Shown: positions 10,803 through 22,994, numbered from the stretch's first letter. The stretch is DNA of 64,000 nucleotides from Alnus glutinosa (GCF_958979055.1 NC_084896.1:6638501-6702500), one strand, 5' to 3'. A program made the numbers and translations. Notes: generated from the letters alone by a model not told the origin.

Positions 10803-13800
10803 TGTGAAGACCAAAGTTTGGTCTTATCCACAGCCACGTGTGTGGCTGTGGATTGTTGTGGAAAACATTACTCTCCCCCTCAATTCCCACGTGTCAGCCC
10901 ACCCCCCTTTCTTTTTTTCTCTTCTTTCTTTCTTCCCTGCTTTCCGTCGCACCTAGTCTGAAGCCCTCCATTTCTTCTTTCTTCTTTCTCTTCTGCTATT
11001 CTTCTTGCCTGACCCACAGAGATGAGAGACGAGAGAGTGAGATGGAGTGATTCAGGGAGATTGAGAAGGAAAGAGAGACAGTGAGACGCGGAGATGGAGA
11101 CCCGATCAGTGGGTCGTTGTCAGTGGGTCGGCGACGGTGGAACCAAACGACGCCGACGACGGCGACTCGATTCCCGGTGGCCAGAAGCCGATTTCCGGTG
11201 AGCTAAGGAGCTCCGGCGAAACCCAGGAGCTGAACCACGAAGACCCGTTAATCTGAGCAACCCGTGACCGCCAGACCCGAAGCCTAGACCCGTGACCCGA
11301 GACCCATGAAACCCGACCATCTGTGAGCAGTTTCCGGCGACTTCCAGTGGCGTTCTCCGGCGGATTTATTGAGGAAAATCCCCAAGGTGTAAATCCTATA
11401 ATTTTGTGGAATAATTTGTGAATTTTTGAATTAGGGTTTGATAATTTTGGGGGTTTTCTATGATTGTGTCGACAGTGGCTATGGGTATTGAATTGAGTGT
11501 TGTAGATTTGAGTGTTGATTTAGAGTTTATGTATGTTTAATATGCTAAGGTTGGGTGGCTTGTTTAGTTTGATTGTATAATGCTTTGGGTTGTGGATTTA
11601 GAGTTGGTAATTTTGAAGATGTAATTTAGGGTTTTTGGATGATGTTGAAGGGGATGGCTGAATGGGTTCGAATTTATGGTATGGGTTTTCATAGAATTGA
11701 TTTGGGTTATCTTTAGAGTTTGATTTATAGGTTGAAATCTAGGGTTCATGTGGGGGTTTATTTGAGTTGGTTTGTGATTTTGGTTATAGATGGCTATGAT
11801 TATATGATATTTGTGTTGGATTAATGATTTGAATCTTAAAAGGTTTTGTTGATCTCCTTGTTGTGATTGTGTGGAGTTTTGATTGGTTCTCTTGGGGTCT
11901 TTGACTTCCGATTGTTTAATTGAGTGTTTTGATTATGTCTTGAGGCTTTTATTTAGTAAGAAGTTAAATTTGAACTTATAATGGATTGGTTGTGAGGACT
12001 TTACCTTAACTTGGGTATGTGGTTATTGGAGGATATAGATTGCTAGTTATTTGATAAATTGTAGATGGTGGTGGTGTGATGGATGATTTGATGATGTCAA
12101 TGGTTTATGTTTACTTGTTAGAGATGGAGTTTAATGTTGGATTGGTGTGATTAGTGTTTTGGGTTGATTTGGCAACTCTTAATTCCAATGGGTTTGATGT
12201 GAAGGTGGTTGTGATTTTTAAGAATAGATTGTTGATGGTTGATTGAAGAAGAATTCGAAGTGGAATTGAGGTAGTGTTGTATTAGAGGACCGAAAGGTTG
12301 GAGTTGTTTTAATAATTAAGGCTCCTTTTGGCTAGGAGACTCTATGTGGATGAAGGTTTTAGTGTGGGTTGATCCTTTGACATGGTTGTGGCTATTGGAA
12401 ATTGTTTGTGAACAAGTGAATGTTAAGAATGGTAATCTTAAATAGGAAATAAATATAGGGGTAATACAATGAATAAGCATCAAGATTGGACACAAGGTAT
12501 AATATTGCAATACGAGTTGATAGTTTAGTTTGATTAAATCATTATGGTTACATAGTCTAGAGGATGCCTACATTTAGTTAAAAGGATAAAGTAGTAAATA
12601 TAATAGTAATTGTATTTAATGGTTAAAGAAACGGAATAAATTACAAACCTAGAGCCTAAGAACAATACTTGGCTTTAGTTAATAAATATACTACCATATG
12701 TAATTGTAATCTAATCTAATGAGAATTACCAAATTAATATGTTAAATAAGGTAAGGGTTATATAATCAAAATTACTTAGATGGCTAGTAATTAATAAAGA
12801 GTGAGTATTAAATATAGCGGTTAAGACAAGAAGAACAAAGAGTTGTAAATTACCCAAATAACCTTAAGTTGATAAGTATAAGTTAGTAGGCTTATAGAAA
12901 CACATAAATAGGTTCCGATTTATTTAGTTATGCGATTAAATGGTTAATGCACCTATCCAAGTATTATGGAATACCCAAGTGTATTGGGGTTGTGCTTGGC
13001 ATTAATAAGCATCATATACATATATGTCTATGTACACATATAGACCGAATACACTTAGTTAGCCTAAGTGGATAAACAAACTATAAGACTTGATAGCTAA
13101 TATGATAATAAGGCAACTAAGTACCTAACCCACCTATCCATGTATACTAAGTATTTTAGTGTATCATTGGTTAGGTTTAAGTGTTGTATGTGTACATGTA
13201 TATATGTATATGTACATATGCATATATATGAGTCCAAAATATATTGCTAACTTGGTAAATAAAACAAGCGGCCATAAAAAGGGTTATGAATAATAACGTT
13301 AAACAACAAAGATAAATGCACTAGTAAAAATAGTAAATGCATTATGTAGTAATAAACAAGATAAGATGTGGACCTATAATCAATGATTGACCTAATAATA
13401 GTTTAAGGTACCTAGCTAGCTTTAGAAGCGAGTGATGTGACGTGGGAGCAAGCGGGTAGTTTCTGTGTCATAGAGTTTAGGTTCAATAGCATAGTCTAAT
13501 GTTACTAATATTTGCAGGATTGTGTTGTAATTGGAGACTTCAATGGTTCTCCAAGGTAGAGTTCGAGTAATTGGAATCCAGTGGGAGTTCGAGTCAGGAG
13601 TCTAATGCAGCCAAGGTGGGTATTCCACTCACTGAGAAAATATATATTTTTATATGTATTGGATTGATAAGAATATATATGTTGTTTATGAAACCGAACC
13701 AACCATATGATGAAATGTATGTTTTGAGATGATTTGTTTAGTTTCGATTATGTTCAAATATTATTAATGATGTTTAAGAATTGATGCATGAGGGAAAGGT

Positions 13801-15288
13801 GTTAATTGATTTAAAGTGTTTGAGTATGTTTTGCGGTTGAGATTTAAATTATGCAAATTGTTTGAGAACATGTCATGTTGAAACTGCGTAGATTTGATAA
13901 AGAAACTAAGTTTTGAATGATTTCAAAGTGTTGGGTAAAATGCTGGATTTGTTTAGTTTTAAAAGGATGTGATTTAACAACTGCATGATTTCAGCGTGAC
14001 ACAGTAGGAAATATATACTGGTCAAGCACGGAACATTGAGCATGTAGTATAGAGCATACATATCAGAGTAACAGTATCAGCACATTGAGGCAGTATCAGC
14101 AACACATTGAGGCATGCATAGCATATATAGCATTGTTTTGTGAGAGATGTTTTTATGTTATGAGTAGTTTTGCTAGACGTATTGGTATGCATAAGAGTCT
14201 TCATGAAAAGATCTTATGTATATTTTTATCGGATGGTCACATGTGTTAATAGCATACATTGAACTTGAAAGTACATGGATACATGACTACCCAGGTGCGA
14301 GTAATGGCATGTCTATGAGTAGGAAGGTTGACTGTTCTTGTTCATCAGGAAAGACGTGTTAGCATGATTGAGTTTAACTCTAGTGCTCTCATGATCTACT
14401 GACGTCAAGGCACGAAACTGGAATACGATTAGAGATGGTGTTGCGAGTGTTTTGTTGAAGGATGTTATCCTAGTATGGAAGATTAAGATGCCATGTTCTT
14501 TGCTTAAGACTTGTGTGTATACGTGATATCTGTGATGGAGTGATCGTGTGCACATATGTCCAAGCGACCGGTGAAAAGTATTATTATAGAGGGGTTTATA
14601 TGTAGAAACTTCCAAGGAGGGATGTCTGGAACTTCTACATGTTTTCACCGCTATATAGTATGTTTTAAATGATTTCTGAATAGTCGGTGTTTGCTGCATT
14701 AGCTGTTGGTAAATTGTGGCTAATATAGTGCTCGCACGACTAAAATAATATAAAGGTTGGTTCTTTGTGAAAACTCAGTTAGTCTTATACCACTGAGGTC
14801 TTAGTATGAGGTATACTAAGGCGGTGAACTCATAATTTCACCTATGCGGATGTGGATACCACCACAACCGTGTAGATGATGTTTCTTTGGCTGCAGGTAC
14901 TTCGGTATAGTCGATGGGTCGGTAGCAGTGTGCTTGGGATATTATGACTGAAGCTCGCCGCGACAGTTGTAATTGTCGGACCACGGGTTGTCCACTATTT
15001 TATAGGTTTGGTATGGCTTGTGACGTTTGTGTCACTTATTCTTTGTTAAGCCATTATTGTTATAGTGTTAATAAGACTCAAACAGATAGATGTTAAATGG
15101 CTCTTTGTTGTAATTAATTTGTGATAGATGTATAAGTTGTAATTTCCGCTATTCAGATTTATGTTTTCTGCTGCATAGGTAGATGTATGTTATACTCTGA
15201 TTATCAGGTACATGTTATGGGGCATGTGCCATATGTTGGCTTTGCGACATATCGTCATGCCACTGTGAGGACTCGTTTTAGGTTTGTA

Positions 15289-15332
<44 letters not shown>

Positions 15333-15343
15333 GGGTCGTCACA
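10803..15343 (+). mobile_element. Solo LTR, 4.54 kb, nested in the hAT element
   Basis: It starts TGTGAAGACC and ends GGTCGTCACA (TGTGA...TCACA ends) and is flanked by the 5-bp duplication ATTTA at 10798-10802 and 15344-15348. No internal retroelement region remains, so it is a solo LTR left by LTR-LTR recombination. It is not protein-coding. A CT-rich and then CCGG-rich block (10900-11390) precedes a long T/G-rich stretch, an arrangement shared with the LTRs at 37618 and 44622. A pure A tract sits just before the 3' end. Part of it, inverted, recurs at 33967-35453. Confidence 0.88.
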
Positions 15344-16744
15344 ATTTATTTATCTATTAGTATTAAGACTTTTCACACTAAACAACTAATGGCCTAATGA
15401 CACATACTCTAATGAGATTCTAATAAAATTATTAGCATATTCTGATAGCTATTAATCTAACAAATTAACAAACAATAGCAAATAACATACCTGAGAGTGG
15501 CAAAAATTCTACTGAAACTTGTCACTTGGCCAGTTGAACCAATCCCAAAGTATAAAGAAAACCTTATAAAAATAAAAATAAAAAATGACAATGCTGTTCT
15601 CATCAGAATAATAAATAAAAAACTATAATAAAAAAGATGAGTCAATAAAATTATATATGCTTCAAATTGCAATTTGCAATGACCGTAAGTAATAAAGAAA
15701 AGCAATACAAAGAAAATTGACTTAATAAAAAAAAGAAAAAGAAAAAAAATGCGGTTGTGGGCCTGACAAGTCACATGACTCACATTGCAACAATTCAAAA
15801 AAAAAAAAAAAACCTGAAAAGAAGTCAACAAAACAAAAAGGCAAAAAAAATAAATCTGAAAAGTCAATAAATTAACAAAACAAAACAAAAAAAATTAAAA
15901 ATAATAATTGAAAAGTTAGAGAAGTCAACAAAATAAAAAGAAAAAAAAATATGAAAAGTTAGATAAGTCAACAAAAAGAAAAAAAAAAAAAAAATCCTGA
16001 AAAGGCAACGTTGAAAAGTCAAGATAAGTTGGAAAAACAAAAGAAAAAAAGGAAAGAAAGAAAATCAACAAAACAGAAAGAAAGAAAGAAAGAAAAAAAT
16101 AAAAAATAAAAATCTGGTAACGTTGAAAAGTCGTGAACCTCTCAACCACATATTTCGCCCCTTATCTAGTTATCTTGAAAGAAAAAAGCAAATGAAAGAA
16201 AATCTGCAGTCTATTATTCGTCTCATCCACTATGCGTCTATGCCCATTGCCCAGTACTAGAAAAGAAAAGAAAAAAAGGTAGATGGCTTGCTTAGTGCTT
16301 ACCATGCGAGATATTGCCGACTGCAGTTTGCCGAGGAGCGAGGAGGTGGTGCAGATGCCGAAGGTCAGAGAAGAAGATTTGTATTATTGGCTTAATGGCT
16401 TCTTATGGTTGGCTTTTGCAGATTGGTATTTTTTTTTTCCACAAAATTGTTCGTTCGACCGTTCCTCTTCCTGAGCAAGTGAGAATTTAATGATTGTTGT
16501 TGGTTTTTTTTTTTTTTTTTTTTGATAAAATTTTCTTTGACGGTTGGTTTTTCCATGTAAATGTTATTTATTTTTATTTTTATTTTTTTCCGTTTGTTAT
16601 CAGCAGGAGGGGCGGGCTAGCATCAACAATTTTTTTTTCTTCTTTTTAATGTAATGTTTTTTAAAAATATCTGTAAAAAAAAAATTTCTCAGCCATTTAG
16701 GGGGGGCGGGCGCCCCTGCCCGCCCCCCTTTGTCTCCGCCACTG
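15344..16744. other. 5' (promoter-side) arm of the hAT element
   Basis: AT-rich DNA with A-rich tracts up to about 16200, then mixed sequence and a G/C-rich subterminal block (CGGGCGCCCCTGCCCGCCC) before the inverted end. By orientation it should hold the transposase promoter and leader. No protein-coding gene is supported. The CCATGCGAGATATTGCCGA stretch near 16302 is of unknown origin. Confidence 0.5.
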
Positions 16745-16954
16745 ATTGCAACACAGAAGTCTTGCAGCGGAGCAGGGTCATAGGCAGAGGCATTGGAGCA
16801 TGCCAAAGCCATGAGTGCCAAAGCTACAACAAGGTAATTAGGAACCCCTTAACTTTCATCGGGCCTAATTGTGGCCGGTTATAATTCCTAACTTCTGTAT
16901 TCTTTGATAATTCTTGGTTTTATGAGGAGTGAGAGATGCTGCGTGGGAACTTGT

Positions 16955-16964
16955 CTATTTATAG
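16955..16964 (-). promoter_or_regulatory. TATA box of GLP-A
   Basis: CTATAAATAG on the minus strand, about 95 bp before the ATG, in the same context as in the sibling genes (TTCCCACGCAGCA just downstream). The promoter survived but is now separated from exon 2. Confidence 0.7.
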
Positions 16965-16969
16965 CCAGG

Positions 16970-17690
16970 AGTCAATGAAGCAGTGTATCTTTTCACTGAC
17001 CTTTTGAGTTCTTAACCTTTCTGCTTCGACAGACTAATAACAACCTTACATCACCAACCTAATCACTAAGTAGGTGTAACAGTTGATAGGTCTTTCACTA
17101 ATTTATATGGATATTTCACATTTAACAATGCCTACGAACATCTAGTTTCAGCTAATGCGCTAGAGAATTCTAACTAAACATTGTTATGGAACCCGACATT
17201 TGGTAAGGTTGCCAAATAGGTGGGAATCACATGCAGTTGCCATTGCACGTTTGTTTATTGAAAGGTCAGATTCTTCGAATTATTGTACCAAAACCTATCG
17301 TTTTTATTATGCATGATTCTATCCTACATTATGTAGGCACGTAACTTTGTCTGACAGGAATGGTTACATACACATATTGGACAGGCTTTTCAACCAAATT
17401 CCTCAGGATGTACACTCACAGGCTAGTTTGGAATTGAAAAACCTACTTAATTGGTACATTGACCGACATTGGCTTTAAATAGGAGTTTTTATTAGTTTTT
17501 ATTTCTCTACTGCTTGGACAACTATCCTTTTCCATTTCATCTTTTGATTATCTTAGAGGTGTGCTATGAACCTTCAATTTTCACCTTGTTGATAAGTCAA
17601 GGAGGTTGGCCGCTTTTCTGAGCTTCAAACGCATAGAGCCCGTATTCAAGCTTAAAGGAATACATAGATAATTTGTTTTAAAGCACATTA
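16970..17690. other. Upstream region of GLP-A, no gene recognised
   Basis: Unique-looking DNA upstream of GLP-A. No reading frame, element end or clear match to the other GLP promoters was found beyond about 17000. Confidence 0.4.
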
Positions 17691-17880
17691 AAATATTCTA
17701 AAAATTACATTGTATTGTTTTTTTTAAAATGACGTTAAAAAAAATATTCATGTCGTTTCTTTTAAAGGATATGAAAACATACTAAAAAATGTGTCATTAA
17801 TTACACAGTACATAGTGAAGTAAAATTAAGAATTCACGTCATTTATTATAGAAAAACGACGTGAATATTTTATGAGATTT
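17690..17880. repeat. Inverted-repeat fragment with ACGACGTGAAT motif
   Basis: GACGTTAAAAAAAATATTCA and AATTCACGTC on the left are mirrored by AAAACGACGTGAATATTTTA on the right, making a foldable segment. The same AACGACGTGAA / TTCACGTCGTT words occur at 28745-28840, so this is a dispersed element or subterminal repeat. Superfamily not assigned. Confidence 0.45.
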
Positions 17881-18284
17881 CGAACGGAAAGGGTATTTCC
17901 CTAAAATTTTGCTTGTTCCCTAGCTCTCTCTCTCTTCGAAGCACCCATGCCCCTTCGACAGCTCCCCCCTCGTCAACGTTGTCGCCCAACTGAGACAGTT
18001 TCCGGTATGATAACTTGTTGGACTCTGATTGGTAGCTGTGAATTAAGGAACTCGGTTCTACTTCCTCTAGGTCTGGTTGTTTCATTTCTTGTAATGATTG
18101 TATGCTATTTTGGAGGGACAATAAGAAGTTATGATATGTACAATGTGTTGAAAATCAAAGTGGAAGGAAGAAATTAGAAATGAAGATGAGTCATCCAGAA
18201 CATTGAAAAGACGACTGATGAAGTGTTGTGGTGGTTTCTATTGATGCCAAGACTGCAAAAGTTGTTTATGTGACAATATACCTT

Positions 18285-18612
18285 TGCACGAGGTGGCACG
18301 CACACGGGAGCTCAAAAGCCAGGTATTAAGGCATCCGGTAGATGGTAAAACATGGAACTCATTCGATGTGTAACACCTAGACTTTGTATCAGACCCACGC
18401 AATGTTAGATTTGGGCAAGCTTCAGATGGATTTAATCCTTTTAGGAACATGAGCACAACCCACAATGCTTGGCCTATCATACTAGTTTGTTATAACTTGC
18501 TTCCTTGGTTGTGCACGAAACAAGCGTATTTCATCTTATCCATGATGATTCCAGGCCCAACTTCATCTGGAATGAATATACATGTCCACCTACAACCTCT
18601 ACTATAAGAATA
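18285..18612 (+). pseudogene. CACTA transposase (TNP2 type) fragment, left part
   Basis: The translation shows RWH and then RHPVDGKTWNSFDV in another frame, DPRNVRFGQASDGFNPF, NMSTTHNAWPIILVCYNLLP and MMIPGPTSSGMNIHVHLQPL, the conserved core of En/Spm TNP2 transposases. A TAA at 18371-18373 and a frame change near 18330 break it. The coding match stops exactly where the 18613 CACTA element begins and resumes at 23446. Confidence 0.88.
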
Positions 18613-18639
18613 CACTACAAAAATCACTACAAATTGCCA

Positions 18640-19060
18640 CGTGCATTTTGACATGTGTACGACACTGTACATGTGTCAAACGGTTTGCCACGTGCATTTT
18701 GACACGCGTGAGACGCGTGTCAGATGTGGAAGTCATTAACTGCACATTTTGACACGTGTATTTGCATACACGTGTCAGATTTGACACATGTATGAAAATA
18801 CACGTGTCAAACCGTTTTGACACATGTATTGAGGTACACGTGTCAAACGGTTTGACACGTGTATTTGCAATATTCGTGTCAAAACGGTTTGACACGTGTA
18901 TTTTCATACACATGTCAAATCTGACACGTGTATTAAAATACACGTGTCAAACCGTTTTGACACGAGTATTTTAATACACGTGTCAAATCTGACACGTGTA
19001 TCTAATACTCGTGTCAAAACGGTTTGACACGTGTATCTCAATACACGTGTCAAACCGATT
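18640..19060. repeat. Left subterminal repeats of CACTA 1
   Basis: Around a dozen copies of GACACGTGTAT or its reverse complement, mostly arranged as inverted pairs separated by a few bases, with linkers alternating between AAACGGTTTG-like and ATCT-like words. The core CACGTG is a G-box. Such repeats normally bind the CACTA TNPA-type protein. Confidence 0.9.
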
Positions 19061-19079
19061 TTTTTTTAAAAAAATATTC

Positions 19080-19250
19080 CAAATTGAATTTTTTATTTAA
19101 ATAAATTTTTAATTTAATTATTTAATTGTATTTTTAAATTAAATTAAAAATACAATTAAATAATTAAATAAAAAATTCAATTTGGAATTTTTTTTCAATT
19201 TAATTTTTTTATTGTTTTTCAAAATTTATTTGGGTTAATTTATTTTTTAT
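19080..19250. repeat. AT-rich inverted repeat inside CACTA 1
   Basis: AAATTGAATTTTTTATTTAA on the left is mirrored by TTAAATAAAAAATTCAATTT on the right, around a TTTAATTTAATT-type centre, giving a long perfect-looking hairpin. Confidence 0.75.
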
Positions 19251-19457
19251 TTTTATTTTTTTCAAGTTTTATTATTTCCGACCACAAATAACGCAATATT
19301 TATTTTACCCAAAAACAGTACAAAATCATATTACACAAACCAATAGTTAATAACGTATTCGTTAACTACGCAAATATTTACGAACAAAAAATAATTACAC
19401 AAAATATCTACAAATCTGAAGGGTGTCTCTGCGAATCACGAGGTACCGTCCCAGGCG

Positions 19458-20165
19458 TTTAGGGTTTAGGGTTTACGGTTTAAGGTTTGGGGTTAGGGTT
19501 TTTGTTTTGTTTTAAGGGTTTAAGGTTCTTTTTTTAAAAAACAAAAACAAATATGGGTTTAGGGTGTTTTTTTTTTCCTTATAGGTTTAGGGTTTAGGGT
19601 TAGGGTTTTTTTTTTTTTTTTTTCGTTATAGGTTTAGGGTTTTCGTATTTTTTTAGGGTTTACGGTTTACGGTTTAAGGTTTAGGGTTAGGATTTAGTTT
19701 TTTTCTTAAGGGTTTAGAGTTTTTGTTTTGTTTTTAGGGTTAGGGTTTTAGTTTTTTCTGAAGGGTTTAGAGTTTTTGTCTTTTTTTTAGGGTTAGGGTT
19801 TTTGTTTTGTTTTAAGAGTTTAAGGTTCTTTTTAAAAAAAACAAAAACAAATATTGGTTTAGGTTGTTTTTTTTTTTTAAAAAAAGGGTTTATTGTTACG
19901 TGTTTAGGGTTTAGGGCTTAGGGTTAGGGTTTTACGGTTATGAATTTAGTGTTTAGGGTTAGGGTGTTAGGGTTTTTTTTTTAAAAAAATGGTTTAGGGT
20001 TAGGGTTAGAGTTTTTGTTTTGTTATAGGATTTGGGCTTTAGGGTTAGGGTTTTGCTTTTTGTAAAGGGTTTAGGATTTAGGGTTTATGGTTAGGGTGTT
20101 TTTTTTTTTTTAGGGGTTTAGGGTTAAGGAGCTTGGTTTTTTTTTTTTTTTTTTAAAGGGTTTTT
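19458..20165. repeat. Telomere-like repeats, TTTAGGG orientation
   Basis: Degenerate GGGTTTAGGG and GGGTTAGGG words recur throughout, broken by T runs and by variants such as GGGTTTACGG. It mixes the plant heptamer and the TTAGGG hexamer. It lies inside the CACTA element, so it is not a chromosome end. Confidence 0.85.
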
Positions 20166-20764
20166 GTTCATAAATTATTTATTTAGGGTCATTTTATGTT
20201 TCTCAAATTTTTTTTTTTTAAGCAAATACCAAAAAGGAATAGTACGATATACTTGTTTCAATTTTATTTTAAACAATTCTATAATTTTATTTTAAAAAAG
20301 TGATTTTGTATATGAGGACCATTTTGTTGAGTCATTTTGCCATATTTCGGTTTTATAGAATTCCCAAAAACTAAAATATGATAATTGCCGAAAATGATAA
20401 TAAGAACACAAATTTGTAAATGGTAAAATATATCACCAAAAAACATACAACTGTACGCATGCATATTTTCCATGCATAATAACCAACCACAGAAAAACCA
20501 AAAAAATGACACAACAATATATGGTAATACTGGAATGATAAACAATTAAGAAAAATATATAAACAAATACAATGAAATATATGAAATTTATTATAGCCAA
20601 AAAATGAAGGAAACAAATTTTGAAAATTACTCATAATCCTGTACTCTGTGCTGTAATATATATGATTCTTGTATTTTTTGTACCTGCATTTTTTGGGAGG
20701 AACAAATTAATACTATCAGCAAAAATAAAAAACACAAAAATACAAAAAACAAACTTAACATTAT

Positions 20765-20769
<5 letters not shown>

Positions 20770-20798
<29 letters not shown>

Positions 20799-21125
20799 CG
20801 TAGAGATACAGAGAGAGAGGGAGGCAGAGAGGGATAGGGAGAGAGAGAGAGAGAGACATAGAGATACAGAGAGAGAGGCAGAGAGAGATAGGGAGAGAGC
20901 GAGAGAGAGAGAGAGAGAGAGAAAGAGATAGAGAGAGAAAGGTAGAGAGAGAGGGAGAGATGGAGCGAGATATTAGAGAGAGAGAGACCGAGAACCGAGC
21001 AAAGAGAGGTGGAGAGAGGGCGTCTCACCGGCAGGAAGGGCGGATGCATGGTGGCCGGGAGCTGGCCGGTGCAGCTGTGATGGAGAGGGAGAGAGAGAGA
21101 GTGAGAGAGAGAGGGAGAGAGAGAA
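20770..21125. repeat. (GA)n-rich tract
   Basis: Imperfect GAGA repeats with interspersed CAGAGATA and GGGAGAG words. Ser-Leu or Arg-Glu frames across it are artefacts. Confidence 0.9.
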
Positions 21126-21164
21126 TAGTGATCAGAAATGCGTAGCTTCCTTTAGAAGCTACCC

Positions 21165-21350
21165 ATTTCCGATATATATATATATATATAAGCCGGCATT
21201 TGGCCAGGTGGCGCGCGGGAGAACTCCCGCGTAGCTGTCCTGGCCAAACAATTGGGCACTTGTACTGAGTACACGTGTCCAATCCGAGACGTGTATTTAA
21301 ATACACGTCCCCAATGGGCGACGTGTATTTAAAATACACGTCGCCCATTG
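21165..21350. repeat. Internal subterminal-type cluster of CACTA 1
   Basis: A short TA run, a hairpin TTTGGCCAGG...CCTGGCCAAA around a GCGCGGGAGAACTCCCGCG palindrome, and then inverted GACGTGTATTTAAATACACG pairs resembling those in the arms. It could be the former end of a nested or rearranged element. Confidence 0.6.
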
Positions 21351-21465
21351 TATTTTTGTATTTAATTTTAAGAAAAAATTATATATATATTTATATAATT
21401 TAACCACATTAAAAAAAAAAAATACAAACCCATGCAGTCCTAAATGTACGTACCGTACATATAGC

Positions 21466-22480
21466 TAAACCCTAACCCTAAAATTAAACTCTAACACTTA
21501 GTATATATACTATATTGAACCCTAAATAAAAAATAAAAACTAAAACCTAACCATAAAATTAAACCCTAACCCTAAGTGCATAGACTATATATAGCTATAA
21601 ACTATAATCCTAAGGGTACGTACTATATATAGTCATAAACCCTAACCCTAATTCTCTGTCCAAAAGTATATACTATATATATATATATATATAGCTATAA
21701 ACCAAAACCCTAAGTATATGTACTATATATATAGCTATAAATCATAATCTTAAGTAGATGTACTATATATATCGGAACAATCTAATTTTGAACTGCTCAT
21801 GATTTAATATATATATTTAAAAGTGTACAATAATAACACGCGAAAAATATATTGACATTATTATTCATAAAATGTAAAATCAATTAAATTATAACCCATA
21901 GCCCTAAGTGTATATATTATATATACCTATAAACCCTAAAACCCTAACCCTAAGTGTATATACTATATATAGCGATAAACCCTAACCCTAAGTATATATA
22001 CTATATATAGCTATAAACCCTAAACCTAAGTGTATATACTATATATATCAATAAACCCTAACCCTAAGTATATATACTATATATAACTATAAATCCTAAG
22101 TTTAAGTATATATACTATATATATCGGAACAATCTAATTTTGAACTGCTAATGATTTAATATATATATATTTAAAAGTGTACAATAATGACACGTGAAAA
22201 ATATATTGACATTATTATTCATAAAATGTAAAATCAATTAAATTATAACCCATAGCCCTAAGTGTATATATTATATATACCTATAAACCCTAAAACCCTA
22301 ACCCTAAGTGTATATACTATATATATCGATAAACCATAATCCTAAGTATATATACTATATATAGGTATAAACCTTAACCCTAACCCTAACCCTAACCCTA
22401 AGTGTATATACTATATATAGCTATAAACCCTAACCCTAACCCTAAGTGTATGTATTATATATAGCCATAAACCCTAAATG
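21466..22480. repeat. Telomere-like repeats, CCCTAA orientation, with TATATAG spacers
   Basis: Units of roughly 40-55 bp combine ACCCTAACCCTAAGT with TATATACTATATATAG. The best run has four consecutive CCCTAA hexamers near 22378-22401. The orientation is opposite to the array at 19458-20165. A block containing TCTAATTTTGAACTGCT is itself duplicated (about 21780 and 22130), showing tandem growth. Confidence 0.85.
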
Positions 22481-22963
22481 TATGCACTATATAAGGGACT
22501 AAACTATAAGTATTTAATTCATTATATAGCGCGGAACCCTTTAAATAATTGCATTTACTATATATAGCCATAAATAGCAAGGTTACTGTATATAGTTTCT
22601 AAACCGTTTACATGCATGCATATCTATATATAGTATTAATTATAGGAAAATTTTTTAAATTTTGTTATGTTTTAAATTTTTTTTTTTTGTTTCTAAACGT
22701 AGATGGTGTACAAAACTAAACCTTAATTTGAACTATTTGGTTTAATTTTATATATAGCACCAAATTTGTTTAATTATGCATATAGTACAATATGTAAATT
22801 AGGTTAGGGTTTACGTACTTATTAGTATACTATATACATATAAATAAGGAACCATAAATTCCAAGTATAGAATTTACATATAGCATATAGCTTTCAAACC
22901 TAATTTTATGTGTATAAGCTATGTACACCGTATTTTCACAGATTTGTATGGTTAATAAGATAA

Positions 22964-22994
<31 letters not shown>

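Larger units (their letters stand above)
8032..16744 (-). mobile_element. hAT transposon inserted in GLP-A exon 1, with a nested solo LTR
   Basis: The terminal inverted repeat CAGTGGCGGAG / CTCCGCCACTG is perfect. The 8-bp target duplication ATTGCAAC is identical at 8024-8031 and 16745-16752, both inside germin-like exon-1 sequence. The element carries one transposase read on the minus strand. Removing the nested 4.54 kb solo LTR leaves an element of about 4.2 kb, a normal size for an autonomous hAT. The transposase is broken, so the copy is immobile unless helped by another element. The perfect target duplication suggests a fairly recent insertion. Confidence 0.95.
7182..16859 (-). pseudogene. 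GLP: GLP-A: germin-like protein gene split by a hAT insertion
   Basis: Germin-like proteins are secreted manganese cupins; some act as superoxide dismutases. Exon 2 (7182-7720) encodes the cupin from [18 protein letters not shown] to a stop, with the metal motif HTHPRATE intact but box B reading [12 protein letters not shown], with Ser where the siblings have Pro. The end of exon 1 is at 8004-8031 and its larger part at 16745-16859; the 8.7 kb hAT lies between them. The intron holds an (AAT)n tract. Relative to its siblings, exon 1 has about 4 extra bases just after ATGAAA, so the ATG frame stops after 11 codons. A later in-frame ATG would give a truncated signal peptide. Exon 1 ends CTT where the siblings have CTG. 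It was probably already damaged when the hAT arrived, though the order is not proven. Confidence 0.9.

Noticed and set aside
16283-16474. A 63-codon plus-strand frame in the hAT arm
   Set aside because: Short, ends in a Phe-rich run from a T tract; no family recognised.
20620-21145. Arg-Glu rich and Ser-Leu rich frames
   Set aside because: Direct product of the GA repeat inside CACTA element 1.
19458-22480. Real telomere or chromosome end
   Set aside because: The arrays are degenerate, face opposite ways and are enclosed by CACTA ends with a target duplication.
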